From Acanthochlamys bracteata (Eukaryota; Streptophyta; Magnoliopsida; Pandanales; Velloziaceae): a stretch of DNA of 64,000 nt. Below, one piece after another: positions 49,300 to 61,800 of the stretch. Numbering within the stretch: the stretch's first letter is position 1; every line of letters starts with the position of its first letter. Location of the stretch: the NCBI GenBank assembly GCA_019914995.1, contig CM034142.1, positions 4,855,031 to 4,919,030 of the forward strand. Direction: 5' to 3'. A model generated the notes under the pieces. It made no database searches and had not been told where the DNA came from. It worked only from the letters and a program-made list of their open reading frames with translations. A program made the position numbers and the translations under genes.

Positions 49300-50584
49300 G
49301 CTTGCTGTGTGCAAGCAGCGCTGGGTGGTTGAGGGGGGGGTGACGTTCTACTAAAAGATCATCATTGATAATAGGGATTCTTTGGCATTACGTTATTTAG
49401 AAAATAATTTTTCAATTTTATAATTTATTTTTTAATAAATTTTATAATTTTATATAAAAGAATTTTAATTTTACAAAAATATAAAAAAAATAGATAGTAA
49501 AATATTATTATTTATATTTATTTTTTAAGTTAAAAAATAAAATTCTCAAAATAAGATAAAACTATTTTTTGTTTTAAAATAGTATTTTTAAAAAATATTA
49601 AAACAGTCAATATTAATATTCTATCTTATGCAATAGCCTAATGTTGTTTCTGTTAACTATTAAAGACGATTGTTTTGGATTTTGGGTGAAATAAAAGTAT
49701 TTGTTTTCCAATCGAGACTTATCAGCTTTCGTAATCTCCCAAATAACATACAAACATCTGGCATGCTTTGACTAATGTAAGTGACAAACTCTTCTCAGCA
49801 AAATAAGAGAAACAAATGTTAAAATTTTGAAGTATTTTGATAATAATACATATTTGAAAATTATTGTTAGCTTTAAACATGTCTATACTAGATTCAAATA
49901 ATGCATGAAGCCGGATAGAACTACAATCTAGATTTCATGTAATGAAGCCTTATCGAGAAGTTTATTTTGTGCATGCATATCTTTCAACTCAAAATACGGA
50001 ACCGATATTCTTTATTATGGTTGAAAGATGGTATGATAAGAAGTAATACAAGAAAAAGAGGATAGAAATTCTATCATATGTCGAAGTTAAAAAAGTTTTA
50101 TGAAGAAGCTGCTTGCACAGAAACTCTTCTGGACAGTGTCTCTACACAACATATAGAAAGTACGATATCTTTCTATTCAGACAAACTTTTTAATATCTAA
50201 TTTTTCTATAGATTGCAGATATAATTGTTACAGTTAAAATCTCAGAGCATTTTATAGAGAAACGTATTCTAAAAAAATCAGAAAAGTTTGTTGTTTGCTC
50301 TTGCCATTTGGTGCACCCATATAACCCATTCAGGACATCAACTTGTTAACCCGATATCTTTAGATTGAGTCATATTTTGGATATCCGATTCTTTCTACTA
50401 GAATCTAATATGACAAGTTATCTACAGTCCAAATCTGACCCGCATATATCCACTAATATACCCTACAAATTAGTAAAGTGCTAGATATGCCTAGTTACCA
50501 AATGGACAAAACCATATTATATACTTATGCTCGAGCCAGTTTTATTTATCTCATCGAGCAAACCAATTGCAAGTGCATTTAGAA
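49300..50584. other. Upstream region of the aminoacylase gene and AT-rich intergenic DNA
   Basis: 49300-49370 is the likely leader and promoter-proximal region of the minus-strand aminoacylase. Beyond it, 49400-49620 is extremely AT-rich and 49620-50580 shows no gene. I see no regulatory motif worth naming. Confidence 0.4.
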
Positions 50585-52080
50585 GATGTTAGATCAATCA
50601 ACAATATAATCTGAATATTGATTTGAAGATTTTGTTAAGACAATATTAGAGAATATGTATCAAATCTATAAGGATGGAAAGAATCCAACATGCAGATAAC
50701 TCCTAACCGATCAAGTTTAAACTCTCATATCTTGGCCATTCGTTTGACTTATCCCATCTCCATTTGCAGATCTTAGAGTACATCCTGAAGATTATTTTTG
50801 TGAAGGAGATCATACTAGTTACTAGAAAAAAACTGAAACAAAATTTGGATGACATTGCAGCAAAAACTTTAAGATACATCTTGAGCCTTTAGATGAATTT
50901 GCAACCTCAATTCAAATCTGATTCACTTCAAAGTTTGAAGAGGCATTTCAAAGACTTAGTAGAAGATATCCACGTTGAAAAGAGAACTGCGAGCCAAGAA
51001 AAGAAACCAAAGAAAATTTTAGAGAGAGAAACACTTGTGCTATAGCATATCAAGGTAGTTATTTTCACTTAAACTTTGCAATGCAATTCTACTAGACGTG
51101 GGAAGCTTGATTTACTGGTGCAGGTCTGAGCCTGAGATCAAGAAAAAAGACTTTACTATATAGTTGTAGCATGAGGACAGCAATAGAACATCCATTACTA
51201 CCCATAAAGAGAACATCTTCAAACTGAGAGCCTTATTAAGTTCTTAATTCTCTTTATTTCATTTGTTTAAAATCCTAGTGCCTTCCATTGTGAGATTAGA
51301 CATTGTTATGATGGAGATTTCTAGTGCTGAACAATGCAAATATTTTTTATGTGTTGTTTGGTTTGTATTTCCTAACACTTTGTGTTTGTTTAATTCAAAA
51401 TATATTGTGCTAACAACTTTGGTGCAAATTGTTATTTAGGTTAAGTTAGTAGTCATCAACCTTACAATCGACTGATTGCCCACAATTCAGTGACTAAATT
51501 CAGAATAGAAAAACACGAGTTTGTAGTCTCTAGATTCTTTTATGAATTAGTATCAGAGCATGTATCTAATAAACAAAGACTAACCATCATAGAAGAAAAG
51601 ATCACTATAGCAAGCATGGATATCATTGCAACCGAATGGAATCGTCGAACCTACCACCACTTTTTCATAGATTAACCTATAGATATTGGAAGATCAAGAT
51701 ACTATATTTATCCAAGCGTATGACTTCACCTTATGGATAATTATCAACGATGGACCTATTGTGCTAACAAAAATGGATACAAATAGAGTTTCCATAGTTA
51801 ATCTATTTTCCAAATTTATAGAAGATGATAAGAAAAATATCTCTATGAATACCCATACAGTGAACTTACTATATTGTGCTTTAATCCCAATGAATTTAGC
51901 CGTGTTCGTTCAAGTAGCATAATTCAAGAGATTTTGGACAAGTTGGGGTTACTCACGAAGGAACCACTCAAAGTGAAGGAGAATCGCATGAATCTTCTCA
52001 TGCATAACTACATAAAACTTCAAAATGTAAAAGAGAGAATCTATTGCTCAAATGTATACTCATTTGATGTGAAGGGTGAA
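50585..52080 (+). mobile_element. Copia fossil: LTR and gag portion
   Basis: Ty1/Copia 5' part, plus strand. An LTR-like stretch of about 0.95 kb contains CATTGTGAGATTAGACATTG near 51288, as in the LTR at 7682. A primer-binding-site-like sequence TTAGTATCAGAGC at 51549 resembles the usual initiator-Met-tRNA complement. Gag pieces follow at 51686-52060 (DTIFIQAYDFTLWIIINDGP, NTHTVNLLYCAL, FNPNEFSRVRSSS), matching the UBN2-type Copia gag. It is broken and lacks pol. LTR edges are approximate. Confidence 0.75.
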
Positions 52081-52129
52081 GTGGAGATGACGAGGGGAGT
52101 TGGTGATCGTCCTTAGCGCTTGAAGAAAT

Positions 52130-52960
52130 TTACCCAGAGATGCAGCAGTTGCGTTGGCTGTAAGTGAAAAGTTAAAGTAAGGAAAAGACAGTAGTTGGGA
52201 AGGAGAAAAGTAGCTAGACTGGATTACCCTTGCGTCAATGTAGCTAGAATGGGTTAGCTAGAATAAGTGGTAGAGTTAGCTAGAATAAAAGTGCTAGTGT
52301 TTGAATTTATACTTTTGATTAAGAGTAGGAATTAGTGTTGAATAAAAACTAGAGTCCAATAGGAACTCTTGTTATTCTGTATAAATAGGAGCTAGCTCAT
52401 TAGGAACTATACGGTGAATGATACTAATTATTTTCTATCTGTACTTTCATATCGCATTCAGTGCTTAGTTGCTTTCGGACCAAACGATTTTATGGAGAAT
52501 CAAGCTACACCATAACGAATCACCACGCTCACAACAGGTTTCACCACGGTTGGAACAAAAAGTTTTTTAAAGAGACCAAATTCTCCTCAAGCAACCAAGA
52601 GACCATCAAGAGATGATTGGCAAAAACGGTACATTCCTTGCAACCCAATTCTTATCGATGATTTCAAACATGAATGCTGAATGTGCATAATAAATTACTG
52701 AGTAAACGATGAGACAACTGATGCATCAACTTAAACAAGAATTACGACAAGCACAAGGGAAGCAACACTATCTGTTGCAGTCCAGACAAATTGCATCCCT
52801 CACTTCACCATCCAAGGCGTGCAACCCCTATCAACTGTCAATGTGGCAAGTTCTTTAAGCATGCGCATACAAACCAGCGCCTTGATTAACCCAATACCTA
52901 ATCTGGCTTAATTAGCTAGCAGTGAAACTCCACCACAATGATTAACCCATTGAACATACC
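52130..52960 (+). mobile_element. Possible second LTR-retroelement fragment
   Basis: 52250-52470 has the character of a retroelement LTR (short repeats of TAGCTAGAATA, a TATA-like CTGTATAAATAGGAGCTAG and a stretch resembling the LTR R region). The following 500 bases resemble a decayed 5' internal region. No diagnostic protein block is found, so the family is not assigned. Confidence 0.3.
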
Positions 52961-53429
52961 TCAACCTATATCTTTCCAAGACCTACATACATCTAACTTA
53001 CTGAACCCATTATCGACTAGTCATCAATATTATTGTTGGTTCTCCTCTGGCGTTTCTTGCTACTGAACATAGAGAAAGATGAAGAGAAGCAAAGGAAAAG
53101 CAAAGGACAAAGACGAAAGTTCACTTCATAGCATTCACAATTCAGGATTTTATTGTTATTTTTCTCATATTTCTCTTTGTATTGTTAGATTTGAAAATAA
53201 TTAACTAATTTTCTCGTTGTTAGGGCCATGATGTAGCTTATTTATTCGAAGTTTTATAATTTAACAGTAAATGTTTATTAACGTGCTTAATATTTTTGAG
53301 TATCTAATTAATATTCAATTATTTTGGATTCATATTAAGAAAGAAATATGATGTATGGATTAGTCTTTATAATGAAAGCAACGAATTGCATGGGAGACAA
53401 AGATGTACTTTCATGTTTCAGGAAGTCTT

Positions 53430-54045
53430 CCTAGTTCAGGCAAGCATATACAAATTTATCTCAAAATTCATTACTTGCATGTAAGGATAACTAAAAATCC
53501 CCTACAAAATTATCATTGAGCCAAAAAAGGGTAGGTATAGTCAACAAACAAATATATTTGGTTAAGATAAGTGTAGCATCTATTCCACTATTATGATATC
53601 ATTAACCATAAAAACTAGCCAAACATCTCATTCAAAATAAAAATTCTTACGATGCCGTCCAAAAAAGGCTGAAAGGTAATAAGACAACAAAACATTTTAT
53701 TTGAACATTGTATAAGACAACAAACTCTCAGAATCGTCATAGGACAGCAAGTTAGGCAACAATCTCTAAAAAATTAACATAGGGCCAGTTAGGACAAGCA
53801 TATGCAAAGTTACCTCAAAATTTATTAATTGCCAGTAAGGATAATCAACGATCTCTAAAAATTTATCATTGGGCCAACAAGAATAAGTATAGAAAACAAC
53901 CAAACATATTTAGTTAAGATAAATGTAACATCCATTCCACTATCATGATATCATTAACCATTAAGTTAGACAAACATCTCATTCAAAGTAACAATCTCTG
54001 TCATGCCGTCCAAAAGAGACTACAATGTTATAAGACAATCAAGCG
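53430..54045. repeat. Tandem direct duplication of about 270 bp units
   Basis: Unit 1 (about 53430-53700) and unit 2 (about 53780-54045) share, in order, GGCAAGCATAT/GACAAGCATAT, TTACCTCAAAATT-like sequence, GGTTAAGATAAGTGTAGCAT, ATGATATCATTAACCAT, AAACATCTCATTCAAA and GATGCCGTCCAAAA/CATGCCGTCCAAAA. Divergence is roughly 10-20 percent by eye. No coding content. Confidence 0.75.
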
Positions 54046-55180
54046 TCTCAATTTAGTATTATTCAAAAGCATTACACAATAACAGAAACGACTATGCAAA
54101 GCTAGTGAAATACATTTATACCGTAATGGAGAGAAGCTCGAAGGAATTTTCTATGAAAGATTGCATACACAATAATACTTTTGCATAGAGCAGTCTAAAT
54201 ATGTCAAGCAAAGAAAAAACATGAATTATAAACACAACCAAAACACAATATGAATTAAAACAATAATACTTTTAGCTTTACTATTAAATCAAGAGAGGAA
54301 CAACAACACTTATAAATACTCACCATATGCAAGCACTATATGAACTGTAGGGACAAGGACTCACCATCTGCTGGCACTACTTGAAAAAAAAATAACAAGC
54401 ATTGCAAATCGTTATGAAAAATAAGTAAACAGAGAACAACAGAGCACTAAGCCATACACGGTGAAACAAACAGAAGGCGAACACACATACCATAGACACA
54501 AATAAATCACTATACTGTTCACGTTAAACCGTTATCGTCAACAAAAAAAAAAAGAGAAAACAAACTCAAAAAAAAAATCATCAAGAAATCTTACTAGATC
54601 GAGAGAAGATACGGCGTGGAGAGCTATAGTAGAGAAAATCCAAAACAAAACGAGATCGAAATCAAGACCGGATGAAGATGTCAAGGCAAAATGAGTTCGA
54701 AATCGATGTCGGAGATGAAAAAATGTTTGGCTTTTTAGCTATATGAGACGGAAAAAATAAAGCTCTGTTTGACCATTAGAGACGAAGAGATCATCTGTGT
54801 CGAAAATCAAGATCGATCGAAAGAGTCAGGATTTGAGCAGAGTGGAGCGACGTCAGAATGAAGGAGGAAGAAATGAGCTTGACAGAGTAAATTAGATGCG
54901 ATAAAATAATTTATATAATATGATAATTTTACAAACTTATTATAAATAGTATAATAGTATAGTCATTTTGCAGGGGAGCCAGAAAAGCTGTGCAATGCTT
55001 TTTTTTGAAAGCATCTCTAAGATGCTTTTCAGAATGCAACTGTAGAAAGCAGCTTAAAGCTGCAATACTCAAACACTCGATTCTCTAGTTTGTATTTTAT
55101 TTTGAACTTTAAGCACTTAATTGTCTAAATTTAAAACACTTAATTGTCTAAATAAAAGAACACATACAAAAGCCGCTCTC
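54046..55180. other. Intergenic DNA upstream of the kinase gene
   Basis: AT-rich, without recognised genes. 54960-55080 contains a small palindromic area (AAAGCATCTCTAAGATGCTTTT) that may be the end of a small MITE, but no target duplication could be fixed. Confidence 0.4.
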
Positions 55181-55808
55181 TAGTTTGCACGCACGCTCGC
55201 TCAATCTCTACCATGCATTTCGCCACAGCACGCCGTATTTACCGTCTACGAGTTGTCCCCACTTCCCTACCGCCTGCATCTACGATTGTTGTTGCCGTTG
55301 TTCTTACTCGCCCACGCACACAATCACGCCGCTCTCTTCTCTATGTGTATCTCTTTCTGGTGGTCCCCATGCATCTCTCCCCGCCAGACTTCCAGTTGGT
55401 CTCCCTCTTGATACCCCTTCCTTTTCTTCCCCACATCCTAATTTACGAACTCGATCGATCGGTTTGTTCCTTCATTTTTCAACTCAGCAGCAATAATGGA
55501 ATTACCGATTAGAATAGTTGTATGGAGAAGTCCAACCAAACAGTTTCAGACAAACTAGTCAACCCACTTCCTACTAGTCCATATCCATCTCTCAAGCGAT
55601 TATCTCTCTCTCTCTCTCGCGCTCTCTATTTCTTAATTCCTCGTAAACATAATAGTCGCTTCCAGATTCCCAAATTCTTCTTCTTCTTTTTCCCCAGTCA
55701 GATCACCTGAATGCAACGCTGCCGAGTAATTGATTCTCTTTGTTGATATATATATATGTAAGAGATTCTTAGATATCTACAACTACGTAGATAGATTGAT
55801 AGATAGGG
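55181..55808 (+). promoter_or_regulatory. Probable promoter and 5' leader of the Raf-like kinase gene
   Basis: CT-rich sequence typical of plant leaders, with a (TC)n run at 55601-55618. Two overlapping upstream open frames (55185-55496 and 55213-55512) show no family match and may be chance. TATATATATAT at about 55746 lies only 60 bases before the start codon, so it is more likely leader than TATA box. Confidence 0.4.
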
Positions 55809-58800
55809 ATGAAAAGTATATTGAAGAAGTTGAACATCGGGGGAAATTCATCTTCCCCAAATCATTCCGACGACAGCGACGGGCCTTCTCCGCCTTCTTT
55901 TTCTCGCGGCGCCGTCGACGGCCGCGGGCGGTCAAAGTCGCCGTCGATCAGGAAACGTAGCCATTCCCACCATCACGAGGTTGAGCCGAAGCCGCTATCT
56001 GGCCTATCCGAATGGTTCAATTCGGTGGCCAGAAGGAATTCCAATTCCGATTCTCCGCCCTTATCTACTTCGACCTCGCCATCTGGTTCCATTTCCCAGA
56101 AGGGAGACCAGAAAATCGGCACAAGAGATTCGTCTTCTTATCCTGCTGTGGAGGCTACTGCTTCTGCAGCTGAGACGGTGAGGAGAGATTCGGATTTGTC
56201 GAGCAGGCCGAATGAGGATCCGGCCGAAATGGATGAGGAATACCAGATACAGCTGGCGCTCGAGCTGAGCGCAAGGGAGGACCCGGAGGCTGTCCAGATT
56301 GAGGCTGTCAAGCAGATCAGCCTCGGCTCCTGTGCACCACAGAACACACCGGCTGAGGTTATAGCTTACAGATATTGGGTCAGCGGATCTTTCTTTTTCA
56401 CTTTTTTCTGATTCGTTTTAGATGTGTTATTTGGTGATTAAGGCTGTCGAGATGTGCAATGCTGGATTACTGCTGTTGCGACGTTTGCGTGTTTTAGTTA
56501 GACTTTGGATACATTCCCATTTGGTCTTTGCTCTTGTAGTTTACTCATATCAAAAGGATGTCTGCATAAAATTTTTTTTCTTTTGGTCCATATTTTTAGC
56601 AGAAAGGTGCAAAAACTGCATGTTAGTTTGAACATCTCAGGTAATATGAGCTCAAGAAGTGGAATTGTAATAACGTGCTAAAGTAATTCCTTGCATTGGC
56701 TGGATTCTTTGTTTCGAGCTGACTTTAGTGTTACAGTTCATGAAACTCATGTTTGAATATTGAAGCAATAGGAAGCGAGGATGAATAACAGCAAGTTAGT
56801 GAACAATGTGTATATGCCCTTCCCTTTTGTCTACTATTTTCGCAGATAGGGATAGGACCTTAGCTGAAAGTCCAAGAAGTGAAGACTCCTTCATAAGCAT
56901 TTAGCCTTGCTTAACAATAATGTTGGGGCCGTCAGTTGAAAAGCACAACTTTCAGTGGCTATCAAATAAACTGGACTTTTGAATTCAAGCAGTCTTCTTC
57001 TTCTTCTTCTTATTTTATTTATTTATTTTTTTTTGAGATTTGGAGCACCAACTATACTATTGAACTACTTGATGCTATCTAACCAGAGCTATATGTAAAA
57101 CAAATTCATGCATTCTTCAGTGTTTTCAGATTATTCTTTTAAAATTTCGAATTGTAAAAGAAGGACGATATATTAGCCAACCAAATTAAACATTATACCA
57201 AATTTTTGTTCTTTATAACCAACCATTTTGTTTTTATAAAATTTAATTTTGGTGAATTCCAAGTGGCAGTCTTCTCTACATGAGTATTTGTCAAATTTGT
57301 TCTTGATCTTTGGTCAAATGATTTTGATCAAGATTAGTATTTGTATATCTTGAAAGTTAGAGATTGATATAAGCTGCGATACCTTTTAATGGGAATAGTG
57401 TGGTGATGTCATTGTGCACCCTCTGAGCAATCAAAGTATGTTTCAAAAACTCTCAAACATAATAACTTTGTATTTCCACCACAAACACTGACTGGCAATC
57501 ACTTTCCCTCAATTGTTAGTGCTAAAGTTTCTAACCAAGGTGTTCATGAAGCATGAATAAAGTGCATAATCATCAGTTTCCTCTTAATATGAGTTTGGGA
57601 CTGTTACTTGTAATGAAATTTTACGTAATTTATGTGAATAAGTATATTGAGTCAATGATTTAATTAGAAATGAGGAGAAAAGGTATATTGAGTCGGACAG
57701 TGTAGCACTCATGTGAAATCTGAATATTGTGTATATGTATTGATAATGTATTCATAAGACATTGAATTGTGCTTAATGTATAGCTCATCATTATGAATGT
57801 TTGAATACAACAAGTTCTGTATGGAATATACGAATAATTAGATATTCATTTCTGTCTTTGTGGACTGTATAGCATCATGCGTACACAAATCATGGAGTAG
57901 CTCAATCGAACTGTTACAGATAACATGATCTTGAACTTGTTGATAGTACTTTGCTGAAAATTTATCAAATAGATGATGTTTATTAGGTAGGTTCTATCAA
58001 ACAGGTTCTGTTGTACAGTCTTTTTCTGTTTTGTGTTTCATTTAAGATGAGTGTTTGTGTTTTGTGTTACTCTTAAAAGTTTGTCCAGTTTTGGTACCTT
58101 GTCTCCTTATTGGTTTGGTTCCTCTTTTAACAGAATTATAATGCTCTTGGTTATGAGGACAAGATATTGGATGGATTCTATGACCTATATGGCATAATAG
58201 CTGAGCCTGCTTTGGTCAAAATGCCTTCTCTTGTGGACCTACAAGGGGCACCACTGACTTGTAACATCACCTGGGAAGCTGTATTAGTGGACAGAGCAGA
58301 TGATCCTGACCTCGTTAAACTTGAACAAGAGGCTCTAGTGAGGGCACTTGAGTCAAGGTCTGGATTTCTAGGTTTCGCTGGAAGTGATGTGGTAAATAGA
58401 CTTGCTCTTTTGGTTGCTAACTATATGGGTGGAGCAGTGTCTGATCCTGAGAGCATGTTGAAGTCCTGGACAAGACTAAGCAACTATTTAAGAGAGACTA
58501 TTGGGAATATGGTGTTACCTTTGGGACGCCTAACAGTTGGGTTAGCTCGTCATCGTGCATTACTGTTTAAGGTAGAAGTTCGTCTGTTTTGGTCAAAGGA
58601 ATCATCCCTATGCATGTTTTGCATGAAATTAAAACATGAAATAATTAGAGATTATTCTGCATAAAGGGTTCGAACTACATTGGCTAGATAGATCTTAATT
58701 GGTTTCCTATATTCTTGGTAAGTAGTGAATGGGAAATTTATTTTAAAAGTTTATGTTGCTGAAACTGTGGCCTATGTTTATAGGATTGCATGCTTGTTTC

Positions 58801-61800
58801 TTTTTCTTTTTGTTGAAATTTAAATGGAAAGATGATTCCATGTTTCATTTTTGTTTATATAAGCTACTAGAATGACATGCCAACAGTCCATCTTTACTTT
58901 TAATGACTATCTCCGCTCCCCACTGATCATCTTTGACTACCGTCAGATGATTGGACACCAGAACAACAGTGTCCTTATCCCACAAGATGCAATTTGCTTT
59001 ATGGATCCTTGGGTACCTGTTTTCTTTATATCTTTTGATAGTGCCAAAAGATGATATCCCTTTTAAGTTTCCATTCTGTTGCTTTCCACTGCCTTGTTTG
59101 TACTTACATCAAATTGCTTCGGCGGTTTGGTGCTAAATCGTGTCTCATTGATACTTATTTATGGTAAGTCCTTTCTCTTATATTCTCTGATCATCATACA
59201 ATTCGCATCTGCACTCTTTTGCATGTTGGTAATTGTTAATGGTTAGCCTGAGAAATATTAGTTACGCATTTGATCTCATAAGATTTGGCACATTTGAATT
59301 TAACAGATGATTTGTAGCCTATGTGGACAAATCAAGTATCTCGCATATAGTCTTTTTGTGTCGTAGATCTAGTTATTCTAAAAGTTCACTCTCTAGACAT
59401 TATAAGAAGATCATTTGAGACTGAATTCGGTTTATGGTACGCTTATAGCAAAATGGTGTAAATTGGGGTTTGTGGTAATTCTGTTAATTGCTGTTAATGT
59501 TATTTCCTGATAATCTTTTATCAATGCTTTCAGCTTCTTGTCACAGTGAATAGTTATATTTTTTGTAATTAGTTGACAGCTGCTCTAATTTATTTAGGTT
59601 TTGGCTGATTCTGTCGGTGTACCATGTAGATTACTGAAAGGCAAGCAATATACAGGTACAGAAGATGGAGCTTTGAATATTGTGAAGTTTCAGGACGGAA
59701 GGTAGCCTTTTGTCTTTCAGTACTATGTAATTGTTGTATTAGATCTGTTGGTCCATCATACCCAGTTGCATGTAATGGCATAGTGACATGGTGTTATGTT
59801 GTGTTATCTGCACATTGGTGTTGCTCTTAAAGACTTTTTGCATAAAAAAATCAAAATTTGAAGGACCTTTAACAATTGAGTACTTGTTGAAAAGGTAGCT
59901 TGTGGTTTTTCTTGGATTTAACTTCTGCTGCCTTTGTTTAGATGATTTCTTAAAGAACTTTGTAATTTAAGAAGGTTTATCTGCTGTGACTTACAGGGAG
60001 TGTATTGTCGATCTCATGGCTGATCCTGGCGCTCTTATTCCATATGATGCTATGTCACCAAATGACTTTGAGGACAATTTTCTCATGACTAATTCTTTCA
60101 CTGAAGAAGTTGACAACTTGCGTGGGGTGTCAACAAGGAGTTACTTGTCAAGTTCCCTTAATAGTTCTGAGAATGATATTTTTGAGAAGAGATCAGTACG
60201 CGGGAGTTTTAGCAACGCAGATACTGGTGGAGTTTCTTCTAGTGATTTGAGAAATCATGAAAGTCAAAGTGCTAGTTTCTCAAGACCTGAATCTTCTGCC
60301 GAGGATGGTAAGTTATGTGTTGATGGTAGAGCACAGACTCAAAAAGTATCAAGTAGGTCAAGCCCTCCAGTTACACTTGCACAATCATGTTCTGAGAAAG
60401 GAGGCATTCATTTTCCTGTTGTTCGTGACTCGAAAGTGAAGGATGTTTCACAGTACATGCTTAATGCTGCTAAAGGAAATCCACAGTTAGTGCAAAGGCT
60501 TTATGATGTGCTGTTAGAAAGTGGTATTGAAGCCCCCCCAGATTTGTTTAGTGAAACTTATACTGACAATCTGGTGTCTGAGAACATGAATTTGCCGAAA
60601 AATGGATTACATGATATGCGGAGTGCAATAATGTATGATAGTCAAGCTGGTGTAGAATCTGAGCATGTTCTTTTGGGTGGAGGTGCTGACCAACATATGC
60701 ATCAAAGCGTGGTTCGCTCTAGATTGCAATTGGATCCTGTAAACAGAGTTGATGCTTTGGGGCTTAATCATTCTCGTCGTTCTCAAGATACTGCAGATTC
60801 TAGTTCATCTCAGCCTGAAGTTCCTGGTGTGCAGTTACAGGATTCTTCTATGCAACTAATAAGGCACATGCCTGTGGCTGCTGCTGCTGCAACAGCAGCT
60901 GTAGTAGCATCTTCTATGTTTGTTGCTGCAGCTAAATCAAATTCTGAAATAAGCATGGAAGTTCCTGTTGCTGCAGCTGCAGCTGTTGTCGCTACGACAG
61001 CTGCTGTCAGCAGGCAATATGAGCAACAAGAATCAGGTGACCATTTGCCAAATATATCCAGTTCCCCCAATAAATTACACATTACTAACAAAGATGGGGA
61101 GGACCACATGCTTGGCAATTATCATAGAGAGGCTTTTAGGCCTGAGATGAGAAATTCCAATGAAGGCCAAGGAGAAACAGAGAGAACTTCTGATAAATCA
61201 TCTGGGAATGAGAGTGTTAAATCTGATGTTACTCTTGATGATGTTGCAGAAGTGGAGATACCATGGGAAGACATTACGTTGGGCGAGCGGATAGGGTTAG
61301 GTATGACTTCGATAAAGTCCTTAGCATTTGTTGAATATATTTGTCTTTCAATTGGTTACTAATTGAAACTACTGCTTCTATAAACTCATGCATAAAGCTC
61401 TATCATCTTTAAATTTTATGTGCTTTCCTCACAGGGTCATTTGGTGAAGTTTATCGTGGAGATTGGCATGGCACCGTAAGTCCTTTCTGGGCATTACAAT
61501 TGGCTAAGTGCTTAAATTTATATATGCTTTTCTATATATATATACATATATTTCTGCCTAACATGTTAAATTATTGATATTTGATCTTTTTGTTTCCATT
61601 GGTTTGTAAAATAGCTTCCTTTATTGCACAAGGTTATGATGTATTCTGTGTGAGCTGAAACTATGTTGGTTTAAAATATAGCGGTATATATTATTCTATA
61701 AAGTCAAAATACCTTTTATTCAATTTGCAGAACTCTGTCATTTGGGAAGTCATCTAGAGTTATTTCATATCTGATCATTCCAGTACTTATCTATGTTTTT

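Noticed and set aside
49299-49314. A longer aminoacylase start five codons upstream
   Set aside because: The upstream codon is TTG, not ATG; the ATG at 49299 directly precedes the hydrophobic leader.
54960-55080. Possible MITE with TAAGATGCTTTT palindrome
   Set aside because: No matching ends or target duplication could be set.
60810-61118. 102-codon minus-strand open frame with Ala/Thr runs
   Set aside because: Shadow of the alanine-rich part of kinase exon 4.
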